This document shows positions 1-7,187 of a stretch of 55,837 nucleotides of DNA, piece after piece. Under the pieces are notes generated by a model that was given only the letters and a program-made list of their open reading frames with translations, did not search any database and was not told the origin of the DNA. Source of the DNA: Thermodesulfobacteriota bacterium (GTDB taxonomy: Bacteria > Desulfobacterota > BSN033 > UBA1163); the NCBI GenBank assembly GCA_026415035.1, contig JAOAHX010000003.1, forward strand, positions 18,690 to 74,526, in the 5' to 3' direction. A program made the position numbers and the translations under genes. How positions within the stretch are numbered: the stretch's first letter is position 1; each line of letters begins with the position of its first letter.

Positions 1-141
1 AAGATTCTTCAAACCCGGGTCGGTCAGCACCATCACTCTCTTGATCCCCATCTCGGCAAGGTCCATCCCCAATTCCCGGGTGGCCCCGGATCCGAACCGA
101 AGGTTGGACGTCGCCATCTCGAACGCATAGTCATATTCCAT
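1..141 (-). CDS. Iron-containing alcohol dehydrogenase, N-terminal fragment
   Basis: Only the first 47 codons lie inside the window; the gene runs off the left edge. The peptide opens with MEYDYAFEMATSNLRFGSG and continues with ATRELGMDLAEMG and KRVMVLTDPGL. This matches the N-terminal dinucleotide-binding part of group III iron-dependent alcohol dehydrogenases, especially the hydroxyacid-oxoacid transhydrogenase (ADHFE1)-like branch. The ATG at 141 has an AGGAGG-type ribosome site just upstream. It lies 22 bases downstream of the TIGR04076-like gene on the same strand, so the two are probably co-transcribed. The metal ligands and substrate pocket are outside the window, so the substrate is unknown. 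Confidence 0.75.
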   Translation of the reverse strand, partial: MEYDYAFEMATSNLRFGSGATRELGMDLAEMGIKRVMVLTDPGLKNL

Positions 142-163
142 CTTTCTCCCTCCTCTTTCCGGC

Positions 164-589
164 TTATGGAGACCTCGGTACCGCGTTCATCCTCACGACC
201 ACATGGCCCCATCCGCCGCATTGTGGCCCCGTGTCAAAACAGCCGGTCGTGTTAAACATCACCTCGTTGGGGTCTCTGCCGTTCATCAGGTTTTCGAAAA
301 AGGCATTGATCAGGACCGTCAGGTTGGGCATGAGGAAGGCGCAGACCCGCTCCGGACTTTCCCTGGTCAAAAGATTGCCCGAGTTATCAAAAACGATCTT
401 CTGGCCAACGACGTGCCCCGAATGGCAGCCCTTCGAATCGATCACCTCTGCCACCAGCCTGTATCTGGAGGCCTCCAGGGCATTGCGAAAGAGCTTCTGG
501 AATTTTGGATTCTGCGCGATCTTCTCCCAATCTTCCTCTGGTAGCTTTAACCGCTTCTTGATCCGCTCCGTGATGAGATGGTGATCCAA
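164..589 (-). CDS. Small TIGR04076-like protein of unknown function
   Basis: This 141-residue protein starts at a TTG preceded by AAAGGAGGG at good spacing. The middle part (YRLVAEVIDSKGCHSGHVVGQ, then a stretch with GNLLT) resembles the TIGR04076 family, short Cys-containing proteins of unknown role often found beside redox enzymes in anaerobes. The C-terminal half carries further Cys residues (TTGCFDTGPQCGGWGH), which could bind metal or a cluster; that is inference. The first 50 residues are a charged extension longer than the usual family member. There is no signal peptide or membrane segment. A terminator-like hairpin separates it from the upstream Fe-S gene, and it is followed by the iron alcohol dehydrogenase, so the pair may form its own transcript. 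No reaction can be assigned. Confidence 0.6.
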   Translation of the reverse strand: MDHHLITERIKKRLKLPEEDWEKIAQNPKFQKLFRNALEASRYRLVAEVIDSKGCHSGHVVGQKIVFDNSGNLLTRESPERVCAFLMPNLTVLINAFFENLMNGRDPNEVMFNTTGCFDTGPQCGGWGHVVVRMNAVPRSP

Positions 590-687
590 TTTGCCCTCCT
601 TTCTGGGGTAAGACCTCCTCAGATCTGTTTTGGCCGATGCCTTGCCGACCCTTTAGGTTTAAAAGAAAATGATCGAAAAATGCAAGG

Positions 688-727
688 AAAAAAGAGACCT
701 CCTCCCCCACCAAGGGGAAGGGGGAGG
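688..727 (-). terminator. Rho-independent terminator after the NuoEFG-like genes
   Basis: On the minus strand an 8-bp GC-rich stem (arms 701-708 and 720-727) with an 11-base loop is followed by a T-rich run ending in six T (plus-strand A run at 688-693). It lies 42 bases past the stop codon of the short NuoG-like gene, the expected place for the end of that operon. Confidence 0.6.
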
Positions 728-768
728 AAAGGGTGAGTGAAGGGGGATAATGGATCGCTATCGGGAGG

Positions 769-1440
769 TCAAAGCGGATTCTGATCGCAGAAACAGCCGA
801 AGGTCCCCCCGGGACAGCAGGTCGGCATCCCTTCCAGCCGGACACACCTTCCGCAGAGCTCACCAGGGTCTTTGACCCCATGGCAAGGAACGATCAGGCC
901 GGGACAGATGAAATCGCACCCCCGGCATAGACGACAGGTCTCGGGTCTTACATTAAAGGGCATGCTGATCTTCCTTCTGGTTCCCCTCCCCGCGAAACCA
1001 AGGGCCTTCCCGTCCATCTGCTCGTAACACATTCGAACGCAGAGGCCACAGAGCACACACCGATGATCCTCCATGGGAAACCGAACTTTGAGAAGTCCCA
1101 TTCGTGCCGCAATATCCTGCGCGATCTTCACGTTGGGCGCGCTGGCCACCAGAAGCTCGGCCAGCATTCTTCTGGCCCGGATGATCCTCGGGGTCTGGGT
1201 TTGGACCTCCAGCCCCTCTCTCACCTCGTAGGTGCAGGCCGTATCAATAAAAGGCCTGCCTCCGTTCTGGCTGATCTCAACGACACAGATCCGACACCCT
1301 CCATAAGGGGTGAGATGTTCCATATAGCACATCGTTGGAATGTGGATGCCAAACTCACGTCCTGCCTCAAGCAGGGTCTTTCCCTCCTCGACCTCCATCA
1401 GCCTTCCATCCATGGTGATCCGAACGGTCTTCCTTTTCAT
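769..1440 (-). CDS. NuoG-like 2Fe-2S/4Fe-4S electron-transfer subunit (short)
   Basis: This 223-residue protein corresponds to the N-terminal Fe-S part of NuoG/HoxU and of the equivalent domain in bifurcating hydrogenases. Cys38, Cys49, Cys52 and Cys69 form a plant-type 2Fe-2S site. A later stretch (DHRCVLCGLCVRMC) gives a His/Cys-flanked 4Fe-4S site, and CRLCRGCDFICPG a second Cys-rich site. It then ends with an unusual tail holding CGRC, TCCPGG and FGCFC, beyond the family core. No molybdopterin or H-cluster domain follows, so it is a wire rather than a catalytic subunit. I chose the ATG at 1440 because GAGGAG precedes it; an upstream in-frame extension would overlap the NuoF-like gene. It sits 13 bases after that gene and should assemble with it. 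The final partner oxidoreductase is not in this operon. Confidence 0.85.
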   Translation of the reverse strand: MKRKTVRITMDGRLMEVEEGKTLLEAGREFGIHIPTMCYMEHLTPYGGCRICVVEISQNGGRPFIDTACTYEVREGLEVQTQTPRIIRARRMLAELLVASAPNVKIAQDIAARMGLLKVRFPMEDHRCVLCGLCVRMCYEQMDGKALGFAGRGTRRKISMPFNVRPETCRLCRGCDFICPGLIVPCHGVKDPGELCGRCVRLEGMPTCCPGGTFGCFCDQNPL

Positions 1441-1453
1441 GGGGTTTTCTCCT

Positions 1454-3304
1454 CTATTGAACCATGATGGCCTTCTCTTTACAGACAACCTGACAGGAAC
1501 CGCATTTCGAACAGAGCTCAGGGAGGATCCGGTGAATCCTCTTCTTTTCTCCCTCAATGGCCCCTGTCGGACAGATCTTGGCACAGGCCCCGCATCCGGT
1601 ACATCCCTCCGAGATCGAGTATCGAATGAGCGAAGCACAGACGCCTGCGGGGCATCTCTTCTGGTGAACATGGGCTTCGAACTCGGGTCTGAAATACCTC
1701 AAGGCGGAAAGAACCGGATTGGGCGCCGTCTTTCCAAGTCCGCAGAGAGAGGTATCTCCAACCACAAGGGCGAGCTCTTCCAGAAGCGCGAGGCTCTCTC
1801 CGTCCCCTTTCCCCTCGGTGAGGTCATCGAGGATCTGCCCCATCCTCCTCAACCCCTCCCGACAGGGAAGGCATTTGCCGCAGGACTCCTCTTCGAGGAA
1901 GTGGACGAAGTACTTCGCCACATCGACCATGCAGGTCCCCTCGTCCATCACGATCATCCCGCCGGAGCCCATCATCGAGCCGGCATCTGTTAAACTGTCG
2001 AAATCGACAGGAAGGTCGAAGAGTGAAGCTGGGATGCAGCCCCCAGAGGGTCCTCCGGTCTGGACCGCCTTGATCTGTCGGCCATCCCTCGGCCCCCCTC
2101 CGATATCGAAGATGATCTCTTTGAGGGTGATACCCATGGGCACCTCGACCAGACCGGTATTCTTTACCTGGCCCACGAGAGAAAAGATCTTCGTCCCCTT
2201 GCTCTTCTCCGTCCCGATCTTCGAGAACCATTGACCTCCCTTTTCAATGATTAAGGGAACATTGGCCCAGGTCTCCACATTGTTCAGGGTGGTGGGCTTG
2301 CCCCACAATCCCTGTTTGACCGTGCGAATCTGCTTGCTTCGAGGTTCTCCGACCCTGCCCTCGATCGAAGCGATCAGGGCAGTGGACTCCCCGCAAACAA
2401 AGGCCCCTCCCCCTTTGACCACCTCCACGTCGAAGCTGAAGGAAGAACCGAGGATATCCTTCCCCAACAATCCCGCCCTTCGGGCCTGCTGGATGGCCAT
2501 CACGGCATTTTGGTAAGCCAGGGGATATTCATGTCTCACATAGATGAATCCCTCCTGGGCTCCCACGGCATAGGCCCCGATCATCATTCCTTCGATGACC
2601 GAATGGGGATTCCCTTCCATGAGCGCCCGATCCATAAAGGCTCCTGGGTCTCCCTCGTCGCAGTTGCAGATGACATACTTGGTCGCACTGGGCGTTTGCC
2701 TACACTCCTCCCACTTTCTCCAGGTGGGAAATCCTGCTCCTCCTCTTCCCCTCAAACCCGACTCCTTGATCTCGCCGATGACTTTCTCTGGCCCCATGTC
2801 GAAAAGGGCTTTGGCAAGCGCTCGATAGCCTCCGATGGCGATATAATCCTCGATCCGGGTCGGGTCGACGAGATCGTTTCGGCTGAGGAGGAGCCTCATC
2901 TGAGATCGATAAAAAGGGATCCTTTCGAAAGGGGCGATCTTCTCCCGGCTTCGCTCATCCTCGAAAAGGAGGCGGTCGATCCGGTTCCCCTTCTGGACGC
3001 TCTCCTCAACAATCTCCTTTACATCCTCGGGCCTCACCTTCTGATAGAAGACGTTCATGGGGTGGATGGTGACGAGAGGCCCTCTCTCGCAAAAGCCCGG
3101 GCACCCGGTCACCCTGAGATGGACTTTTCTTTCCAGTTCGCGCTTCCTCAACTCTTTTTGGAAGGTATTCTTCACCTTCTGGCAGTCGTAGGCCTGACAT
3201 CCGGTTCCCCCGCAGATAGAGACCGTGACATCAAACCTCCTCTCCCTTTCAAGGATATCCCTCTGCCACCGCTCTAACTCCTTCACGGACCGAATCGTTC
3301 TCAT
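1454..3304 (-). CDS. NuoF/HndC-like NAD(H)- and FMN-binding subunit with ferredoxin domains
   Basis: This 616-residue protein has three parts. Residues 1-110 are a thioredoxin-like 2Fe-2S domain (SICGGTGCQAYDC, then VTGCPGFCERGP). A complex I 51-kDa-type core follows, with SGLRGRGGAGFPTW (FMN and NADH site), NCDEGDPGAFMDR, GAFVCGESTALI, and SCGKCLPCREG plus a later Cys for the N3 4Fe-4S cluster. The end is a two-cluster ferredoxin (CTGCGACAKICP and CSKCGSCQVVC). This layout is typical of HndC/HydB-type subunits that pass electrons between NAD(P)H and ferredoxin-linked enzymes. Its ATG overlaps the NuoE-like stop in an ATGA, so translation is coupled. With its neighbours it forms a soluble NADH module. 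No hydrogenase or formate dehydrogenase is adjacent, so the partner is unknown. Confidence 0.93.
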   Translation of the reverse strand: MRTIRSVKELERWQRDILERERRFDVTVSICGGTGCQAYDCQKVKNTFQKELRKRELERKVHLRVTGCPGFCERGPLVTIHPMNVFYQKVRPEDVKEIVEESVQKGNRIDRLLFEDERSREKIAPFERIPFYRSQMRLLLSRNDLVDPTRIEDYIAIGGYRALAKALFDMGPEKVIGEIKESGLRGRGGAGFPTWRKWEECRQTPSATKYVICNCDEGDPGAFMDRALMEGNPHSVIEGMMIGAYAVGAQEGFIYVRHEYPLAYQNAVMAIQQARRAGLLGKDILGSSFSFDVEVVKGGGAFVCGESTALIASIEGRVGEPRSKQIRTVKQGLWGKPTTLNNVETWANVPLIIEKGGQWFSKIGTEKSKGTKIFSLVGQVKNTGLVEVPMGITLKEIIFDIGGGPRDGRQIKAVQTGGPSGGCIPASLFDLPVDFDSLTDAGSMMGSGGMIVMDEGTCMVDVAKYFVHFLEEESCGKCLPCREGLRRMGQILDDLTEGKGDGESLALLEELALVVGDTSLCGLGKTAPNPVLSALRYFRPEFEAHVHQKRCPAGVCASLIRYSISEGCTGCGACAKICPTGAIEGEKKRIHRILPELCSKCGSCQVVCKEKAIMVQ

Positions 3305-3792
3305 GACATCACCTCTTTCCCCTTATTCCGAACCCTCCCTTTGCTCATCTTCTCAACCAATCTTCTCGCCTTCATCGGGTTCATCTCTCCGTAGAACTTC
3401 CCGTCCACCATCATCACGGGCCCGATGGCACATACGCCCAGACAGTTCACCACATTCAATGTGAATCGTTGGTCAGGGGTGGTCTGGCCTGGCTCGATAT
3501 GGAGCAGGCTTTTAAGCTCTCTCAAAATCTTTGGCCCTCCCCTGACATGGCAGGCCGTCCCCATGCAGAGGGTGATGGAATGTCTGCCAACGGGAACGAG
3601 GCTGAAGGCCTTGTAGAACGTGGCCACGCCATAGATCTCGTTGATGTCCATCCTGAGCCTCGAGGCGACCACTTTCAGCGCCTCCTCCGGCAGGTACCGA
3701 TACCGGTCCTGAACCTCATGAAGGATGCTGATCAATGCCGTCCTTTTCCCCCCAAACTTGTCAACGATGAGATCGACCGTCTCTAAATCCAT
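3301..3792 (-). CDS. NuoE/HndA-like 2Fe-2S subunit
   Basis: This 163-residue protein matches the complex I 24-kDa family in length and layout: an N-terminal helical bundle (residues 1-75) and a thioredoxin-like 2Fe-2S domain. The four expected cysteines are visible in CMGTAC and in CLGVCAIGP. It would carry one 2Fe-2S cluster next to the FMN of the NuoF-like partner, whose gene overlaps its end by four bases. A promoter-like pair lies in the AT-rich 88-base gap upstream, beyond which is the XRE-cupin regulator gene on the same strand. That placement suggests the operon responds to that regulator, but this is inference from position only. Confidence 0.93.
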   Translation of the reverse strand: MDLETVDLIVDKFGGKRTALISILHEVQDRYRYLPEEALKVVASRLRMDINEIYGVATFYKAFSLVPVGRHSITLCMGTACHVRGGPKILRELKSLLHIEPGQTTPDQRFTLNVVNCLGVCAIGPVMMVDGKFYGEMNPMKARRLVEKMSKGRVRNKGKEVMS

Positions 3793-3819
3793 TTTCGCCT
3801 CCAGAGATCAATTTAAATT

Positions 3820-3872
3820 AAAATTTTTGGAGAAAATTTTATCTATGCTTAATTTTCTTGGAAAAAATTTTT
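3820..3872. repeat. Two AT-rich quasi-palindromes before the NuoEFG-like operon
   Basis: Positions 3820-3840 and 3851-3872 carry related near-palindromes: A/T runs on both sides of a central TTGG, which recurs at 3827 and 3858. The 31-base offset is close to three helical turns. They cover the proposed -10 and -35 of the nuoE-like promoter, so they could be binding sites of the adjacent regulator. The base composition is very low complexity, so chance similarity cannot be excluded. Confidence 0.35.
3836..3864 (-). promoter_or_regulatory. Candidate sigma-70 promoter of the NuoEFG-like operon
   Basis: Read on the minus strand, TTTCCA (plus 3859-3864) and TAAAAT (plus 3836-3841) are separated by 17 bases. 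The -10 matches five of six consensus bases, the -35 only four. It would start transcription some 35 to 40 bases before the nuoE-like ATG. Confidence 0.4.
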
Positions 3873-3880
3873 AGTTAATT

Positions 3881-5188
3881 TCAAAAACCTTCCCTTGGAG
3901 GGCTTATGACCCAGAGGAAAGCTGCATCCCCTTTCCCTACGTTTTCCCACCTCGTAGGAGAGATGGAGCCGATATAGAGGCTATCTCCTTGCTTTAAGAT
4001 GTACTTTTCTCCATTGAAGGCCACCTCCATCTCCCCCCGGATTACGAAGACGAATTCATCCCCCTTATGATTGAGAAAATGGTCTTTGACCTCTGCTCCC
4101 TCTGCCAAAGTGATAAGATAGGGCTCCATCCTCCGGTTAAGGGTGTCGGAGACAAGGAGGTGAAATTGAATATCCCTTCCTTTCAGACCTGGAAATCGAA
4201 CCTCCAGCCGTTCTTCGGGTTTGATCAATTTCTTCTGGATGAAATCTCCCTCCCCATCGGTTAAAAAGTAGATTGGCTGGACGTTCAACTTTTCGCTCAG
4301 CTTGAAGAGGGAGTCGAGAGATGGGCTGATGAGGTTCTTTTCGAGCTGAGAGATAAAGCTGGGGGTTAATCCAACCTGGCCGGCCAGTTCTTTCTGCGTC
4401 ATTCCCAACTTTTTCCTCATGCTCCTGATCTTCTCTCCGAGGTTTCCTGGCCTTCTCCCACCGATCGCAGGGAATAGGATCTCTTCTCCCCATACCTCAT
4501 ACTGCTTGGGCTGGAAAGCGGTCCTCGAAAACCTCCCTTCGATCTTGTTCGCTTTGAAAAAGAGCTCACCGTTCTTCTTTTCAAGTTCGATGGCCACCTG
4601 GGTAATATGTCTCAAATTGGCCTTGAAAGAGGGGGTATGGGCCTCTTTCTCAAGGATCCAATAGGCGACCGTCTGTAAATCGTATAGTCTGGGGCAGGAG
4701 TAGGTGAAGAATTTATAGGTTAGGTTTTCCTCCCCCCAGACGTCCTGCATGCCCGTTAAACTGTCAAAGACATATCGGGTCCCCTCTCCCTTCTCGACCT
4801 CGATCCGATCCATCGCCTCCCGGAAATGGGAGAGATCCCTCGGCCTCTCTACCCTGATTACATTTCCCCTATACTTCTCCTTCTCCCTCTCATAGAATTG
4901 GGTGAAGAGGGGGTCATTATTCCCTTTTCCAGAGGTGAAGCAATCGAGGATGGTCAGGTTTTCCATGTGGAAGAGACGCCCTAACCGTTTTGTGAGAGTG
5001 GTGGGAGAGTGGTTGAAGCTGACATAGACCAGTTTATAGCCGCTTCTGAGATTATGTTCCACAAACTTTTTGAGGAAGGCCTCGATATAGGTACCCGCCT
5101 CGACCTCCCAGACGACATTGTCCCCCGTTTTCAAAAACCCCAAAAGGTGGTCGATGTAGCTTATGCCCGTTGAAATTTTTAAACTCAT
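3881..5188 (-). CDS. Regulator: degenerate KaiC/RadA-like domain + XRE HTH + cupin
   Basis: This 435-residue protein has an uncommon three-part build. Residues 1 to about 230 resemble the RecA-like domain of KaiC/RadA proteins: an ISTGISYIDHLLGF opening, a Walker B-like YVFDSLTGM, and a final strand FFKANKIEGRF. The Walker A loop is replaced by VEAGTYIEAF, lacking the GKT/S Lys, so ATP hydrolysis is doubtful. About residues 245-310 form an XRE helix-turn-helix (MTQKELAGQVGLTPSFISQLE). Residues 335-430 are a cupin (HKGDEFVFVIRGEMEVAF, then a GDSLYIGS stretch), as in XRE-cupin metabolite sensors. It is therefore a predicted DNA-binding regulator with an added signal-input or oligomerisation domain. 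It precedes the NuoEFG-like operon on the same strand, and its own promoter carries an inverted repeat. The ligand is unknown. Confidence 0.8.
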   Translation of the reverse strand: MSLKISTGISYIDHLLGFLKTGDNVVWEVEAGTYIEAFLKKFVEHNLRSGYKLVYVSFNHSPTTLTKRLGRLFHMENLTILDCFTSGKGNNDPLFTQFYEREKEKYRGNVIRVERPRDLSHFREAMDRIEVEKGEGTRYVFDSLTGMQDVWGEENLTYKFFTYSCPRLYDLQTVAYWILEKEAHTPSFKANLRHITQVAIELEKKNGELFFKANKIEGRFSRTAFQPKQYEVWGEEILFPAIGGRRPGNLGEKIRSMRKKLGMTQKELAGQVGLTPSFISQLEKNLISPSLDSLFKLSEKLNVQPIYFLTDGEGDFIQKKLIKPEERLEVRFPGLKGRDIQFHLLVSDTLNRRMEPYLITLAEGAEVKDHFLNHKGDEFVFVIRGEMEVAFNGEKYILKQGDSLYIGSISPTRWENVGKGDAAFLWVISPPREGF

Positions 5189-5190
5189 TT

Positions 5191-5232
5191 CATTTTAGCT
5201 GAAATTTATTCTATCTAACTTAAGCTAAAATG
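5191..5232. repeat. Inverted repeat, likely operator of the XRE-cupin gene
   Basis: CATTTTAGCT at 5191-5200 and AGCTAAAATG at 5223-5232 are perfect 10-base inverted arms; extending inward to 13 bases adds one mismatch. Arm centres are 32 bases apart, about three helical turns. The outer arm abuts the -10 box of the regulator's promoter and covers the expected start site, and the other arm lies just before the ATG. Autoregulation by the encoded XRE-cupin protein is the simplest reading, but is inferred. Confidence 0.55.
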
Positions 5233-5261
5233 CTTTTATCCTTTTTGGCGATAAATGTCAA
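5233..5261 (-). promoter_or_regulatory. Sigma-70-type promoter of the XRE-cupin regulator
   Basis: On the minus strand TTGACA (plus 5256-5261) is followed after 17 bases by TAAAAG (plus 5233-5238). The -35 is a perfect consensus match and the -10 matches four of six. Transcription would begin near 5226, inside the inverted repeat, leaving a leader of about 38 bases. Confidence 0.6.
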
Positions 5262-5313
5262 CAAAAAATTTCATTCATCAAAAAATAGTCGTAAATTCTT
5301 GTCGAAATTTTTC

Positions 5314-5342
5314 TTGACAAAAAATGACATTTGTCTTAATAA
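5314..5342 (+). promoter_or_regulatory. Sigma-70-type promoter of the FMN glutamate synthase gene
   Basis: TTGACA at 5314-5319 and TAATAA at 5337-5342 are separated by exactly 17 bases. A palindrome, GACAAA-N8-TTTGTC (5316-5335), fills the space between the two boxes and could be an operator. The start would fall close to 5348, so the transcript begins right at the first hairpin of the leader. Confidence 0.65.
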
Positions 5343-5348
5343 AAGCCA

Positions 5349-5416
5349 CACAATACAAAGGGGTATTGTGAAGGGTTGTCTTTAGACACCCTAATCCGAT
5401 ACAAGGCCGTATTCAG
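5349..5416 (+). promoter_or_regulatory. Two-hexaloop leader RNA (ANTAR-type antitermination target)
   Basis: The leader holds two hairpins with six-base loops. P1 has a perfect 8-bp stem (5349-5356 with 5363-5370) and loop AAAGGG. P2 has a 5-bp stem (5398-5402 with 5409-5413) and loop AAGGCC. Both loops have A at position 1 and G at position 4, the hallmark of RNA targets of ANTAR-domain regulators. Between them is a small linker hairpin (5372-5392). A competing 8-bp helix (5376-5383 with 5418-5425) would instead enclose P2. A strong terminator follows. I infer that transcription into the glutamate synthase gene is released by an ANTAR protein under suitable nitrogen conditions. No ANTAR gene is in the window. 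Confidence 0.6.
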
Positions 5417-5423
5417 AAAAGAC

Positions 5424-5457
5424 AAAGGCGTCAAACAGACTTTGACGCCTTTTTTTG
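5424..5457 (+). terminator. Intrinsic terminator in the leader of the FMN glutamate synthase gene
   Basis: A perfect 10-bp stem (5426-5435 with 5441-5450), extendable by two A-T pairs, has loop CAGAC and runs into seven T. It sits between the promoter at 5314-5342 and the start codon at 5489, so it must be bypassed for the gene to be expressed; this marks the leader as an attenuator. Confidence 0.85.
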
Positions 5458-5488
5458 TTGAAAAATTTCGATAAGGAGGAGTGGAATC

Positions 5489-7057
5489 ATGACGCTTAGT
5501 AGACCCAACAGAAGTCCGGCTACCTTCACAAAGAATCGTGTTGAGCCCGCACCCATCTCCGGGATTTGTGTGACCTGCCTCGATGGGTGCCCTGGGCCAT
5601 GCGAGGTGGGTCGTTCGGCCTTGAGGGGGAGGGAGATCCTCTATCCCCAACCCTATTCCAAAGTCACCGCCGGATCGGAGAAAGACTACCCTGTGGACTA
5701 CTCCCACTTCAACATCCATGGAAGTTGTGTCGGAGCGATCGGGGTTGAAGCCGACCCGGACCATGCGGCCTTCCCTGCGGTGGATGTCTCCACGGAGGTG
5801 GGGGCCAAAGAAAAGATCAAAATGAGGGTCCCCTATTTTACTGGCGCGCTCGGCTCCACCGACATTGCCAGGATCCACTGGGAATCCATGGCCATCGCTG
5901 CCGCCATCGCAGGAACGCTCGTCGTCGTGGGAGAGAACGTCTGCGGGATGGACCCCGAAGCGGAGTTCAAAAACGGCCGGGTGGTTCGTTCACCCGAGAT
6001 GGAGCGCCGGGTCAGGACCTTTCAGCAGTGGTACGATGGATATGGTGGAATCGTCGTCCAATACAATGTGGAAGATGGACGCCTTGGGGTACCGGAATAT
6101 GTGGTTGAAAAATTGGGCGTTCAAATCATCGAACCCAAATGGGGCCAAGGAGCCAAGGATATCGGTGGTGAAGTAAAACTCCCTTCCCTCGAAAGGGCCC
6201 TCCAGCTCAAGAGCCGAGGTTACATCGTCCTTCCGGATCCTGAGGATAAGGTGATCCAGGAGGCCTTCAAACAGGGCGATTTCAAGGAGTTCGAACGCCA
6301 CTCCAGACTGGGGATGGTGGACGAGGAAGGGTTCCATAAAGAGGTGGAGCGTCTGAAAAGGCTCGGGGCCAAATATGTGACCCTGAAGACAGGGGCCTAT
6401 CGGCCTGCCGACCTGGCCAGGGCCGTAAAATATGCCTCCGATGCCAGGATCGATCTCCTCACGGTCGACGGGGCAGGCGGAGGGACCGGGATGAGCCCCT
6501 GGAGGATGATGAACGAGTGGGGGATCCCCACCGTCTACTTAGAATGCCTCCTCTACCGATACCTGAAACGCCTGGAGGAGAAAGGGGCCTTCCTCCCGGA
6601 CTGCGCCATGGCAGGAGGGCTTGCCCTCGAAGACCACATCTTCAAGGCCGTTGCCTTGGCAGCCCCCTATGTCAAGGCCATCTGCCTGGGCCGGGCGAGC
6701 ATGACAGCGGCCATGGTCGGAAATACCGTTGGAGAGATGATCAAAAAAGGGAAGGTCCCAGCAGATATCGCCAAATACGGAACCGACATCGAACATGTCT
6801 TCATCCTCGCCGCCAAGTTGAAGGATAAATACGGAAAAGATTTCGAGCGAATTCCGACCGGCGCGATCGGCATGATCACCTACTTCGACCGGCTCAATGC
6901 AGGGCTCCAGCAGCTCATGGCAGGGGCAAGAAAATTTGCCTTAAAGTTTATCACACGAAATGATCTCATGGCCCTCACCCGGGAGGCCTCAGAGATTTCG
7001 GGCATCCCCTACGTGATGGAAGGCGATCGGGAAGAAGTCGATAAAATCCTCGGTTAA
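5489..7057 (+). CDS. FMN-binding glutamate synthase family protein (GltB2-type)
   Basis: This 522-residue protein covers the FMN/TIM-barrel part of glutamate synthase as a stand-alone chain, as in archaeal-type enzymes. Visible features are a Cys-rich N-terminus (CVTCLDGCPGPCEVG), GALGSTDIARIHWESMA, the glycine-rich VDGAGGGTGMSPW and AICLGRASMTAAMV near the flavin phosphate site. The amidotransferase and GXGXG domains of full-length GltB are absent, and no GltD partner is encoded here. The family transfers ammonia to 2-oxoglutarate or a related acceptor using reduced flavin, but the exact reaction of this branch is not established. AAGGAGG precedes the ATG at ideal spacing. Expression appears to be controlled by the terminator-bearing leader. 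The next gene has its own promoter-like sequence. Confidence 0.9.
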   Translation: MTLSRPNRSPATFTKNRVEPAPISGICVTCLDGCPGPCEVGRSALRGREILYPQPYSKVTAGSEKDYPVDYSHFNIHGSCVGAIGVEADPDHAAFPAVDVSTEVGAKEKIKMRVPYFTGALGSTDIARIHWESMAIAAAIAGTLVVVGENVCGMDPEAEFKNGRVVRSPEMERRVRTFQQWYDGYGGIVVQYNVEDGRLGVPEYVVEKLGVQIIEPKWGQGAKDIGGEVKLPSLERALQLKSRGYIVLPDPEDKVIQEAFKQGDFKEFERHSRLGMVDEEGFHKEVERLKRLGAKYVTLKTGAYRPADLARAVKYASDARIDLLTVDGAGGGTGMSPWRMMNEWGIPTVYLECLLYRYLKRLEEKGAFLPDCAMAGGLALEDHIFKAVALAAPYVKAICLGRASMTAAMVGNTVGEMIKKGKVPADIAKYGTDIEHVFILAAKLKDKYGKDFERIPTGAIGMITYFDRLNAGLQQLMAGARKFALKFITRNDLMALTREASEISGIPYVMEGDREEVDKILG

Positions 7058-7069
7058 TTTTGGGGCCGC

Positions 7070-7102
7070 GCGCTGTCGGGGAAATCCTCGCCCTGACAGC
7101 GC
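7070..7102 (+). terminator. Hairpin terminator after the FMN glutamate synthase gene
   Basis: A stem of about 12 bp (7070-7081 with 7091-7102, one G-T pair) closes a 9-base loop, 12 bases past the stop codon. The downstream tract is only weakly T-rich, so termination may be partial or factor-aided. Confidence 0.5.
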
Positions 7103-7187
7103 CCCTCTTTGCCCCCCTTCCCCAAAAGCTTGACCTACCTTAGGTTTCTCACCTTGTCTCCTCTTCGAAGAGGCGACCTCCAGCCGC

